In this document: positions 27,073 through 35,469 of the stretch, one piece after another | Layout: every line of letters begins with the position of its first letter | How positions within the stretch are numbered: the stretch's first letter is position 1 | Assembly: GCA_018268605.1 (NCBI GenBank) | Contig: JAFDWG010000002.1 | Coordinates: forward strand, 1 to 54,522 | Direction of reading: 5' to 3' | Source: Actinomycetota bacterium | GTDB lineage: Bacteria; Actinomycetota; Thermoleophilia; Solirubrobacterales; 70-9 | DNA: 54,522 nt | Notes under the pieces: model-generated | Seen by the model: the letters and a program-made list of their open reading frames with translations, nothing else | The model's database searches: none | Told to the model about the DNA's origin: nothing | Position numbers and translations under genes: made by a program

Positions 27073-27824
27073 CCACCGTCGACCGCGAGGACGGCGCCGG
27101 TGGTGTAGGACGAGGCCGCGCTGGCCAGATAGAGCATCGTGCCGACGATCTCCTCCGGCTCGGCGCCGCGCCGCAGCGCGAAGCCCTCGGCGTCCCGCTC
27201 GAAGGTCTTTATGTCCCATACCTCGCTGACGTCGGTGAGGAACGTGCCCGGCATGATCGCGTTGACGCGGACCGTGGGGCCGTAGGCGCGCGAAAAGGCA
27301 GTGGTGATCGCGTTGAGCCCCGCTTTCGCCGCGGCGTAGGGGATCACGCCGGCGTGGGGGGAGGCTGCGGCAGCGCTGCTGACGTTGATGATCGAGCCGC
27401 CGTCCGCGGCGGCCATCCGCTCCCCGATCAGCGCCGTCAGCCGGAACGGGGCCCTGAGGTTGAGGTTCACGACCTTGTCCCAGAGATCCTCGCCGACACT
27501 GCTCGGGCGCTCGTAGAGGGGGGACATGCCGGCGTTGTTGACGAGGATGTCGATGCTGCCCAGGGATGCGTAGGCAGCCTCGACGAGATCGTCGAGCTCC
27601 TCCCAGCGACCGAGGTGACAGGCCCGGGCGTACGCCGCCCGCCCCGTCTTTGCGCGGATCTCCGCCGCGACCTCCTCGCAGGCCTCCTGTCGGCGGCTGG
27701 AGACGATTACCTCGGCGCCGGCCTCGGCGAGGGCAAGTGCCGTGACCTTGCCGAGACCGCGACTTCCGCCGGTCACCAAAGCCTTGCGGCCGCCCAGATC
27801 GAATCGCTCGCCGGGTCCGCTCAT
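27042..27824 (-). CDS. Short-chain dehydrogenase/reductase
   Basis: A 260-residue SDR: TGGSRGLGKVTALALA cofactor motif, LVNNAGMSP, NVSSAAAASPHAGVIPYAAAK containing the catalytic Ser and Tyr-x-x-x-Lys, and AVDGGYLLPP at the end. It is a probable NAD(P)-dependent alcohol/ketone oxidoreductase. The gene overlaps the PPDK-like gene by 31 bases tail-to-tail and is divergent from the HyuA-type gene, with an operator-like site between them. Confidence 0.92.
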   Translation of the reverse strand: MSGPGERFDLGGRKALVTGGSRGLGKVTALALAEAGAEVIVSSRRQEACEEVAAEIRAKTGRAAYARACHLGRWEELDDLVEAAYASLGSIDILVNNAGMSPLYERPSSVGEDLWDKVVNLNLRAPFRLTALIGERMAAADGGSIINVSSAAAASPHAGVIPYAAAKAGLNAITTAFSRAYGPTVRVNAIMPGTFLTDVSEVWDIKTFERDAEGFALRRGAEPEEIVGTMLYLASAASSYTTGAVLAVDGGYLLPPNAGR

Positions 27825-27904
27825 CAGTCCGCTCCTGTCTCTCGGTTGCCGTCGGCGGCCAGCATAGGAGAGGACCCCTCCTCGCCCGTCACGGTGTATG
27901 GCGA

Positions 27905-27925
27905 ATTTGTGCCCGCCAACGAGAT
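27905..27925. promoter_or_regulatory. Island operator-like site F (SDR / HyuA)
   Basis: ATTTGTGCCCG then CCAACGAGAT, an imperfect inverted repeat exactly midway (about 80 bases each way) between the divergent SDR and HyuA-type start codons. Its second half CCAACGA is shared with site A. Confidence 0.5.
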
Positions 27926-28005
27926 TTCCAGATTCTCCGCCGTGTGGAGATCGCCGGCTCGGCTACTTTCGTCGCGGGTTATCCAACGATCAGGAGTGAG
28001 GCCGC

Positions 28006-30138
28006 ATGGCGACGACTTACCGTCTCGGTTGTGACATCGGCGGGACGTTCACCGACATCACCGTCAACGATTCCGATGGCCGTGTCTACATCGACAAGTC
28101 CGACACGACGCGTCCGGATCTCACCGGAGGCGTGATCGGCGCGCTCGAGAACGTCGCCGATCAGATCGGGATCGGCGTCGACGAGCTGCTCGGCGCGACC
28201 ACCCGCTTCGTCAACGGGACGACGATCGTCACCAACTCGATCGCCGAGCTGCGTGGCGCCCGGGTCGGTTTGATCACGACGAAGGGCTTCCGTGACACGC
28301 TGCGCATCGCCCGCTCGCCGCGTAAGCCGGTCAAAGACTTCCACCAGCAGCACAACGTGCCCGATCTCCTTCCGCGCGACTGCATCATCGAGGTCGAGGA
28401 GCGCGTCGACTCGCGCGGCGACGTGATCGTCCCGCTGCGCGAGGAGGACACGATCCGGGCGGTTGACGAGCTGGCCGAGAAGGGTGTCGAGTCGATCGCC
28501 GTTTCGCTCCTCTGGAGCTTCCTGCACCCTGAGCACGAGGAGACGATCGCGCGGATCGTCGGCGAACGCCACCCCGACCTCTACCTCAGCGTCTCCTCCC
28601 GGATCTATCCGTTGATCCGGGACTACGAGCGCACCATCACCACGGTCCTGAACTCGTTCACCGGGATCCGCGTCGCCGAATACACGACGGCGATCGAAAC
28701 GGCCCTCGCCGCGCGCGGGCTGAAGGTCCCGGTCTCCTTCATGCAGTCCTTCGGTGGCACGCTCTCGGCCGAGGAGGCGAGGCGCCGCCCGATCGCCCTG
28801 GTCGATTCCGGGCCGGCAGGCGGCATCGTCGGCGTCGGGCGCCTGGGCAAGCAGCTTGGCCTCAAGCACACGATCGCCGGAGACATGGGCGGCACCAGCT
28901 TCGACGTCGGCGTCCTCACCGACAACGAGTACGCGGTCACCCAGCGGGTCTTCCTGCGTGAGTTCCTCACCGGGCTGACCAAGATCGACGTGATCAGCGT
29001 CGGTGCGGGCGGCGGCTCGATCGGCTGGCTCGACGCCCGCGGCGTCCCCCAGGTCGGGCCGCGCAGCGCCGGCTCCGAACCTGGTCCCGCCTGCTACGGG
29101 CGCGGCGGCACCGAGCCGACCACCACCGACGCCGGTCTGGTCCTCGGGATCATCGATCCCGCCACCTTCCTGGGCGGGCGGCGCGAGCTGAGCCGGGCCA
29201 GGGCGGAGGAGGCGGTGCGGACCCACCTTGCCGACCCGCTGGACTCGACGATCGAGGAGGCCGCAGCGGCGATGCACCGCATCACGGTGGCCGAGATGAG
29301 TGACGCGGTGCGTCGCGAGACGGTCGAGCGCGGCCGTGACCCGCGCGACTTCACCTTCGTCGCCTACGGCGGCGCGCTCGGCATGTTCGCCGCCGACATC
29401 TGCTCGGAGATGGGGATCGAGGAGGCGATCATCCCTTATGCCTCCTCCGTCTTCTCCTCTTACGGCCTGCTCGGTACCGACGACGTACGGGTCGCTGCCC
29501 GGACCGCCGGGTGGACCGGCGAGGAGGACGTCAGCACCATCGGTGAGGCGCTCGAGCAGCTCGAGGCGGAGGTGGTCGGGAGCCTGCGGGAGAGCGGCTA
29601 CTCCGAGGACGAGGTCGAGGTCGAATGGCAGGGCGACTTCAAGTTCGCCGGGCAGCTGTTCGAGCTCACCGTCCCGATCCGCCGCGACGGCGAGTTCGGG
29701 GTCGGTCATCTGCGCGAGGTCCAGGATCGCTTCGCCGAGCTCTTCGAAGCCGAGTACGGACATGGGACCGCCTGGCAGGGAGTCCCGGTGATCCTGCTCT
29801 CGGTGCGGGTGATCGCGACCGGGGCGGCCGAGAAGCTCGAGTTGAAGCCGGGCGCGATCCAGGCGCCGGAGGTCCTGACCGAGGTTGCCGGCAGCCGGCG
29901 TGTCTACCTGCCGGCGTCCGGGGAATGGCGCGACCTGTCGATCCACGCCGCGACCGACCTCGATCACGGTGATGCCGTCACGGGCCCGGCGATCGTCGAG
30001 CACCCGCTGACGACGATCGTCGTCCCCGACGATTGGTCGCTTGGAGTAGACGAATTCGGCAACTACCGGCTGCGCGCCGACTCGACCCGAGCGACTGACC
30101 GTCGGGTCGAGCAGGCCGCCCAACCCGTCGGCAGCTAA
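28006..30138 (+). CDS. HyuA-type subunit (hydantoinase A / ketone carboxylase beta-like)
   Basis: A 710-residue member of the hydantoinase/oxoprolinase A family, an actin-like ATPase fold. Phosphate-loop motifs are CDIGGTFTDITV near the start and GDMGGTSFDVGVL around residue 300; VDSGPAGGIVG and GAGGGSIGWLD are also typical. Related proteins are 5-oxoprolinases, N-methylhydantoinases and the ATP-dependent carboxylases of acetone and acetophenone. The partner HyuB with its Zn ribbon favours a ketone carboxylase, but hydrolysis of a lactam or imide cannot be excluded. Start at the ATG at 28006; the next gene follows after 11 bases. Confidence 0.93.
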   Translation: MATTYRLGCDIGGTFTDITVNDSDGRVYIDKSDTTRPDLTGGVIGALENVADQIGIGVDELLGATTRFVNGTTIVTNSIAELRGARVGLITTKGFRDTLRIARSPRKPVKDFHQQHNVPDLLPRDCIIEVEERVDSRGDVIVPLREEDTIRAVDELAEKGVESIAVSLLWSFLHPEHEETIARIVGERHPDLYLSVSSRIYPLIRDYERTITTVLNSFTGIRVAEYTTAIETALAARGLKVPVSFMQSFGGTLSAEEARRRPIALVDSGPAGGIVGVGRLGKQLGLKHTIAGDMGGTSFDVGVLTDNEYAVTQRVFLREFLTGLTKIDVISVGAGGGSIGWLDARGVPQVGPRSAGSEPGPACYGRGGTEPTTTDAGLVLGIIDPATFLGGRRELSRARAEEAVRTHLADPLDSTIEEAAAAMHRITVAEMSDAVRRETVERGRDPRDFTFVAYGGALGMFAADICSEMGIEEAIIPYASSVFSSYGLLGTDDVRVAARTAGWTGEEDVSTIGEALEQLEAEVVGSLRESGYSEDEVEVEWQGDFKFAGQLFELTVPIRRDGEFGVGHLREVQDRFAELFEAEYGHGTAWQGVPVILLSVRVIATGAAEKLELKPGAIQAPEVLTEVAGSRRVYLPASGEWRDLSIHAATDLDHGDAVTGPAIVEHPLTTIVVPDDWSLGVDEFGNYRLRADSTRATDRRVEQAAQPVGS

Positions 30139-30149
30139 GGAGGATCAGC

Positions 30150-32303
30150 ATGGAGGCCAGCAGTCGAAGCCAGTCCCGGGTCATGGACCTGGTCGCGGTC
30201 GAGGTCTTCGCCCGCAAGCTTTTCTCGATCACCGAGGAGATGGGACGGACGATGATCCGGACCTCCGGCGACCCGGTCATCGCCGAGGTCAACGACTTCT
30301 CCACCGTCCTCACCGACGCCACCGGCGAGCTGCTCGCCTACGGATACCTGACCATCCACCTCGGGCCGGCCCGCCGCAGCATCGCGCACGTGATCGAGAC
30401 GGTGCCCCCGGAGTCGATCCACGAGGGCGACGCCTGGATCTGCAACGACCCTTACACGACGGGCAACTGCCATCCGCCGGATGTCGGGATCGTCCGCCCG
30501 ATCTTCCACCAGGGCGAGATGGTGGCCTGGTGTTGGGCGGAGGCGCACATGACCGACGTCGGCGGGATGGCGCCGGGCGGCTTCGCCTCCTCGGCCCATG
30601 AGGTCTACGGCGAGGCGCTGCGCTTTCCTGGGGTCAAGATCGTCGACCGCGGCGAGGTGATCGACGACGTCTGGCGCCTGATCACCACCAACTTCCGTCT
30701 GCCGGAGCGGAACCTGAATCAGATCCGCTGTTTCATCGCCGCCTGCAACACGGCCGAATCCCGACTTCATGACGTCCTCGACGAGATCGGGCTGGACGGC
30801 TTCAAGGAGCGCTGCGAGGCGGCAAAGGATCTGAGTGAAGCAGCGATGCGCAAACGGATCGCGAGCCTGCCGGACGGTGTCTTCGAAGCCCGTGACTACG
30901 TCGAGCACAACGGCCACGTCAACGACCTCTACGAGGTCCGCTGCAAGCTGATCGTCGAGGGCGATCAGCTGACGATCGACTTTGAGGGGACCTCCGCGCA
31001 GACCGACGGCTTCATCAACTGCGTCGCGCCTGCCGTGATCTCGGCGTCGCTGACGCCACTCGTCCACATCCTCGTCCCTGATATCCCGGTCAACGAGGGG
31101 ATCTTCCGGGCCGTCGAGTGGGAGTTGCCCGAAGGGTCCATCGTCAACCCGACCGTGCCCGCGCCGGTGTCCGCCGGCCATCTCGAGACCGGCCTCCACG
31201 CCGGCCGCGCGGTGTGGGTCGCGGCGGCGCGCCTGCAGGCGGCGGCCTCGGATGCGTTCGTGTCCTCGCACACGATGGCGCCCGGGCACGATTCGTGGAT
31301 CGGGTCGATGCTCTACGCGCCGGACGAGAATGGGACCTGGATCCCCTTCCTAGACATGCACGGCGGCGGCGCGGGCCAGGGTGCTCAACCCCATGACGAC
31401 GGCCTCGACGCCGGCGGGGTGCTGGCCAACAGCACCAACCAGCTGCCGGACATCGAGATCACCGAGGAACACTTCAACGTCCTCTACCTGTGGCGCAAGC
31501 TCGGCGTCGGGACGGGAGGGCCTGGTAGGTCGCGTGGCGGCCACGGGATCGAGGTCGCCTGGATGCCCTGGCACACCCCGGGTGGGAGCACCAACACCTT
31601 CGCGGCCACCCAGCAGGTTCCTCCGCACGGATTGTTCGGTGGATATCCGGGCAGCGGCAGCCGACACCGGCTGTTCAGCGACACCGACGTCGTCGCCGCG
31701 ATCGAGGACGGTCGAATGCCGGGGTCGCCGGATGACATTGAGGGCACCGAGACTGATTTCGAAGCGAAGCTCTTCGGCTCCCCGATCGGGCCGGGGGACG
31801 TCCTCCAGGTCCGCTGGGGCGGCGGCGGCGGGCTCGGCGATCCGCTCGACCGCGATCCGGAGACGGTGGCGAGCGACGTCCGCTCGGAGTACTTCGCCGC
31901 CGCTGCCGCCGAGCCAACTTACGGCGTCGTCCTCACAGATGAGGGTGAGGTCGACAGCGCGGCCACGGCTGCGAAGCGGGCCCGGATCAAGGAGGAGCGG
32001 CGCGCCTGGCCGATCCTCGGCGAGGGCGCAGGCGTCCCGGCGGCGTTGTCGGCGGCCGCCCGGGCGACGCATCCGGCGTTGCGCGAGGACGCCGACGGCG
32101 CTCTTGTCTGCACCGGCTGCGACCACCCGATCGTCGCTCCTGGTGCCCAGCTTCACGCCTCGCTCCCGGCGCGCCGGCGACGTGCAGCCGAGGCGATGGC
32201 CGAAGTCGGCGGCTGGTGCCTCGAGCGCGACGACGTCGACCTTGTCGAGTTCGCCTGCCCGGACTGTGGCAGCCAGCTCGACGTCCGGGTCGTCGTCTCC
32301 TGA
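30150..32303 (+). CDS. HyuB-type subunit with C-terminal zinc ribbon
   Basis: A 717-residue hydantoinase B family protein. AGGAGG precedes the ATG. The main domain (to about residue 580) has EEMGRTMIRTSGDPVIAEV, DAWICNDPYTTGNCHPPDVG, and RSRGGHGIEVAW. The C-terminal part adds CTGCDHPI and FACPDCGSQLDVRV, two CxxC knuckles that resemble the small gamma-type zinc subunit of acetone/acetophenone carboxylases, here fused to HyuB. In known ketone carboxylases the HyuA/HyuB pair activates ketone and bicarbonate with ATP to give a beta-keto acid. The substrate is not evident. An SDR gene follows after 14 bases. Confidence 0.92.
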   Translation: MEASSRSQSRVMDLVAVEVFARKLFSITEEMGRTMIRTSGDPVIAEVNDFSTVLTDATGELLAYGYLTIHLGPARRSIAHVIETVPPESIHEGDAWICNDPYTTGNCHPPDVGIVRPIFHQGEMVAWCWAEAHMTDVGGMAPGGFASSAHEVYGEALRFPGVKIVDRGEVIDDVWRLITTNFRLPERNLNQIRCFIAACNTAESRLHDVLDEIGLDGFKERCEAAKDLSEAAMRKRIASLPDGVFEARDYVEHNGHVNDLYEVRCKLIVEGDQLTIDFEGTSAQTDGFINCVAPAVISASLTPLVHILVPDIPVNEGIFRAVEWELPEGSIVNPTVPAPVSAGHLETGLHAGRAVWVAAARLQAAASDAFVSSHTMAPGHDSWIGSMLYAPDENGTWIPFLDMHGGGAGQGAQPHDDGLDAGGVLANSTNQLPDIEITEEHFNVLYLWRKLGVGTGGPGRSRGGHGIEVAWMPWHTPGGSTNTFAATQQVPPHGLFGGYPGSGSRHRLFSDTDVVAAIEDGRMPGSPDDIEGTETDFEAKLFGSPIGPGDVLQVRWGGGGGLGDPLDRDPETVASDVRSEYFAAAAAEPTYGVVLTDEGEVDSAATAAKRARIKEERRAWPILGEGAGVPAALSAAARATHPALREDADGALVCTGCDHPIVAPGAQLHASLPARRRRAAEAMAEVGGWCLERDDVDLVEFACPDCGSQLDVRVVVS

Positions 32304-32317
32304 CCGCGGCCCGGCCG

Positions 32318-33067
32318 ATGCCCGAGGTGGCGTCGGGAGATCTGAACGGGACGATCGCGATCGTCACCGGCGGCGCCCGCGGTCAGGGCGCCGCCTTCGT
32401 CGAGGAGCTCCATCGCCTCGGCGCGAAGGTGGTGATCGCCGACCTGCTCGCCGCCGAGGGAGACGCGCTGGCCGATCGCCTCGGTGACCGCGTCGTGTTC
32501 GTCGCGCACGACGTCTCCGACCCCGAATCCTGGGAGCGGGTCGTGGCCGAGACGACGGGCGCCTTCGGCGGATTGACGGCGCTGGTCAACAACGCGGGGA
32601 TCAACCGCCCCCGGACCCTGCTCGAGACCGATGCCGAGAACTGGCACGACCACCTGGCGGTCAACCAGACCGGTCCCTTCCTCGGCATGAAGACCGCCGC
32701 CGCGGAGATGGCGGCGGGCGGCGGCGGCTCGATCGTGAACATCTGCTCCGGTTCCTCGCTGCGCGGCGCGCCCAAATTCTTCGCCTACTCGGCCGCCAAG
32801 TGGGCACTTCGTGGGATGAGTCGCTCGGCCGCCCACGAGCTCGCGCCGCTGGGCATCCGCGTCAACGCGATCTTCCCCGGGCTGATCGAGACGGAGATGC
32901 TGGGGGCCTCCGGCTTCACCGATACGGATCGTGCCCTCAAGCTCGTCCCCCTGCGTCGGCTCGGTTCCCCGGCCGACGTGGCCGGGGCGGTCGCGTTCCT
33001 CGTCGGCCCCGCTTCCGCCTACGTCACCGGCGCCGAGCTGGTGGTGGACGGCGGGATGTTCGCCTGA
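32318..33067 (+). CDS. Short-chain dehydrogenase/reductase
   Basis: A 249-residue SDR: VTGGARGQGAAFVEELHRLG, LVNNAGINRPRTLLE, CSGSSLRGAPKFFAYSAAK (Ser, Tyr and Lys of the active site) and VVDGGMFA. It starts at the ATG at 32318; an upstream frame overlapping HyuB is a shadow. As the third gene of the HyuA-HyuB operon, it could oxidise a secondary alcohol to the ketone used by the carboxylase, or reduce the keto-acid product. This is positional inference. It abuts the convergent acyl-CoA dehydrogenase gene without a gap. Confidence 0.93.
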   Translation: MPEVASGDLNGTIAIVTGGARGQGAAFVEELHRLGAKVVIADLLAAEGDALADRLGDRVVFVAHDVSDPESWERVVAETTGAFGGLTALVNNAGINRPRTLLETDAENWHDHLAVNQTGPFLGMKTAAAEMAAGGGGSIVNICSGSSLRGAPKFFAYSAAKWALRGMSRSAAHELAPLGIRVNAIFPGLIETEMLGASGFTDTDRALKLVPLRRLGSPADVAGAVAFLVGPASAYVTGAELVVDGGMFA

Positions 33068-34267
33068 TCAGGCGCCCAGCTCGAGCCGTGCGACGGTGCG
33101 CCGGTGCACCTCGTCGGGGCCGTCGGCGATGCGCAGGATCCGCTGCATCGCAAATGACTGGGCGAGCGGGAAGTCCTGGCTGAGGCCGGCGCCGCCGTGG
33201 ACCTGGATCGCGCGGTCGAGGACGCGCGTGGCCATGTTGGGGACGGCTACCTTGATCGCGGCGATGTCGCCGCGGGCCGCCTTGTTGCCGAAGTTGTCCA
33301 TCGCCCAGGCGGCCCGCAGCGTCAACAGTCGGGCCATGTCGATTTCGATCCGACTGTCGGCGATCGCCTCCTGGACGACGCCCTGGTCCGCCAGCGGGCC
33401 ACCGAAGGCGACCCGCTCCTTGGCCCGCGCGCACATCAGCTCCAGTGCCCGCTCCGCCGCGCCGATCGAACGCATGCAGTGGTGGATGCGCCCGGGCCCC
33501 AGTCTTGCCTGCGACATCGCGAACCCGCCGCCGACCTCCCCGAGCAGGTTCTCGACCGGCACCCGGACGTCCTCGAGCGTCACTTCGCAGTGGCCCTCGA
33601 CGTCGTTGTACCCGAACACGAAAAGGTCGCGGATGATCGTCAGCCCGGGCGTGTCGAGCGGGACCAGAACCATGCTCTGCTGGCGATAGCTCGGTCCGTC
33701 GAAGTCGGTCTTCCCCATCACGATGGTGATCCGTGCATTGGGATGGGCGGCGTTGGTGACCCACCACTTCCGCCCGTTGATCACCCATTCGTCGCCGTCG
33801 CGCTGGATCCGACACTCGACGTTGCGAGCGTCCGAGCAGGCGACATCGGGCTCGGTCATCAGGAAGGCCGAGCGGATCTCACCGGCCAGCAAGGGCGCCA
33901 GCCAGCGGTCCTTCTGCTCGTCGCTGCCGAACATCGTCAGCAACTCCATGTTGCCGGTGTCCGGGGCGCTGCAGTTGAGTGCCTCGGGGGCGATCGCACT
34001 GCGGCCGGTGATCTCGGCGAGAGGGGCGTAGTCGAGGTTGCTCAACCCTTCCGTCCACCTGGTCTTATGGGGGAGGAAGAGGTTCCAGAGGCCGAGCTCG
34101 CGGGCCCGCTCCTTCAGCTCCTCAATAACCGGCGGGTGCAGATGTGGATCGCCCGCCTGTCGAATCTGGTCTTGGTAGACCGACTCGGCCGGAAGAACGT
34201 GATCCTCCATGAAGCGCAGGAGGCTCTCTTGCAGACGGCGGGCGTCGTTGCTCAGTTCGAAGTCCAT
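33068..34267 (-). CDS. Acyl-CoA dehydrogenase, ACAD10/11 type
   Basis: A 399-residue paralogue of the dehydrogenase at 21736-23013. Shared blocks are CSAPDTGNMELL, LMTEPDVACSDARNVE, ARLGPGRIHHCMRSIG, and the ending RIADGPDEVHRRTVARLELG, which is the ACAD10/11 C-terminal signature. The ATG at 34267 begins the normal MDFELSNDARRLQESL helix; longer frames add basic junk. It uses FAD and would act on a branched or 4-substituted acyl-CoA. Two such enzymes in one island may handle successive or alternative substrates. Confidence 0.94.
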   Translation of the reverse strand: MDFELSNDARRLQESLLRFMEDHVLPAESVYQDQIRQAGDPHLHPPVIEELKERARELGLWNLFLPHKTRWTEGLSNLDYAPLAEITGRSAIAPEALNCSAPDTGNMELLTMFGSDEQKDRWLAPLLAGEIRSAFLMTEPDVACSDARNVECRIQRDGDEWVINGRKWWVTNAAHPNARITIVMGKTDFDGPSYRQQSMVLVPLDTPGLTIIRDLFVFGYNDVEGHCEVTLEDVRVPVENLLGEVGGGFAMSQARLGPGRIHHCMRSIGAAERALELMCARAKERVAFGGPLADQGVVQEAIADSRIEIDMARLLTLRAAWAMDNFGNKAARGDIAAIKVAVPNMATRVLDRAIQVHGGAGLSQDFPLAQSFAMQRILRIADGPDEVHRRTVARLELGA

Positions 34268-34567
34268 TTCGTGGGACCGTAGGGACGAGTGTCCGCGTCG
34301 GTCGCATCGCCGAAGGCAGGACTTGTTCCCGGGCACAACGCAGGGCCTGCGCATTGGACTGCTGGCCTCGGGCAGGGTGTTTGAGTGGCGCCATGCCGGC
34401 CGGTGCCCATTGCGTCCGACCCCCGACGCTCCCGGCCGCCACCCGCATACCGGCGCGATCTCGACCAAGAGGTCAGGGAGTCTCTCCTCCGACTCTCCCT
34501 CGCCGGTCTGCGGGTAGGCGGCTCGTCCCTATCTCTCGGCGTATAAAGCAAAATCGAAGGAGCAGAA
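34268..34567. other. Divergent control region (acyl-CoA dehydrogenase / hydroxyacyl-CoA dehydrogenase)
   Basis: Three hundred non-coding bases between divergent starts. They hold operator-like site G near the left side, and a GTATAA element at about 34541 that could serve as a -10 box for the rightward gene, followed by AAGGAG. I see no small gene here. Confidence 0.5.
34321..34340. promoter_or_regulatory. Island operator-like site G (acyl-CoA dehydrogenase / HBDH)
   Basis: ACTTGTTCCCGGGCACAACG contains the near-perfect inverted repeat TTGTTCCCGGGCACAA (7 of 8 arm positions pair). It lies 54 bases before the dehydrogenase start and about 230 before the rightward gene, so it probably serves the former. 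Confidence 0.55.
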
Positions 34568-35416
34568 TTGAAGGTTGAACCGCTCGCTGTCCTGGGTGGC
34601 GGACTGATGGGGTCGGGGATCGCAGAGTCGGCGGCGAGCGCTGGACTGCCGGTGATCGTCCGCGACGTCGACAAGGAGGCCTGCGCGGCGGCGCGCGCCC
34701 GGATCGAGGGATCGGTCGGTCGATTGCGGGACAAGGGCAGGCTCACGGACGCCAGATTTGAGGAGATCCTTGGCCGGATCTCATACACCGCCGAGCTTGA
34801 GGATCTCGCCGACGCCGACCTAGTCATCGAGGCGGTGCCCGAGAATCTGGAGTTGAAGCGCGCGATCCTCGCCGAGTTGGTCGAGGTCGTCGCCCCTGAG
34901 GCCTTGATCGCTTCCAACACCTCCTCGCTCGCGATCGCCCAGCTGGCGTCCGGGATGCCCGCCCCGGAGCGCTTCCTCGGCCTCCATTTCTTCAGCCCGG
35001 TACCGGTGATGGCGCTGGTCGAGATCGTCGTCGCCCTGCGGACATCCGAGGCCACCCGCGAAGCGGCCGAAGGCTTCGCCGTGACGATCGGCAAGGAGGC
35101 GATCGTCGCCAAGGATCGCTCGGGCTTCGTCGTCAACATGCTGCTCGTCCCCTACCTAATGGCGGCGATGCGGATGTACGAAGAAGGCTTCGCCACCGCT
35201 GCCGACATCGACCGCGGCATGCAGCTGGGCTGCGGCCACCCGATGGGGCCGTTGGCCCTCTGCGACATGATCGGCCTCGATGTCCTCTGCATGGTCTGCG
35301 ACTCGCTCTACGACGAATACCGGCGGCCCGAGTACGTGCCGCCGCCGATCCTCAGACGGATGGTCGAGAGCGGCCTGTTCGGGCGCAAGGCGAACGCCGG
35401 TTTCTACGAGTACTGA
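34568..35416 (+). CDS. 3-hydroxyacyl-CoA dehydrogenase (3-hydroxybutyryl-CoA type)
   Basis: A 282-residue stand-alone dehydrogenase with a TTG start and AAGGAG nine bases upstream. The NAD motif is VLGGGLMGSGIAE, the catalytic His is in [19 protein letters not shown], and the C-terminal domain has the GHPMGPLALCDMIGLD and GLFGRKANAGFYEY blocks of short-chain HBDH enzymes (FadB2/PaaH-like). It oxidises (S)-3-hydroxyacyl-CoA to 3-ketoacyl-CoA. It is the last intact catabolic gene before the island's decayed right end. Confidence 0.95.
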   Translation: MKVEPLAVLGGGLMGSGIAESAASAGLPVIVRDVDKEACAAARARIEGSVGRLRDKGRLTDARFEEILGRISYTAELEDLADADLVIEAVPENLELKRAILAELVEVVAPEALIASNTSSLAIAQLASGMPAPERFLGLHFFSPVPVMALVEIVVALRTSEATREAAEGFAVTIGKEAIVAKDRSGFVVNMLLVPYLMAAMRMYEEGFATAADIDRGMQLGCGHPMGPLALCDMIGLDVLCMVCDSLYDEYRRPEYVPPPILRRMVESGLFGRKANAGFYEY

Positions 35417-35469
35417 GTCGACGAGCCGGGCGAGCGTCCCTCGACCGGAGGCTCCTGCCTGGCCTTGGT

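Noticed and set aside
27979..30123. A 714-codon open frame antisense to the HyuA-type gene
   Set aside because: It mirrors the true gene, has Asp/Arg/Gly-rich composition without motifs, and is a usual by-product of high-GC codon use.
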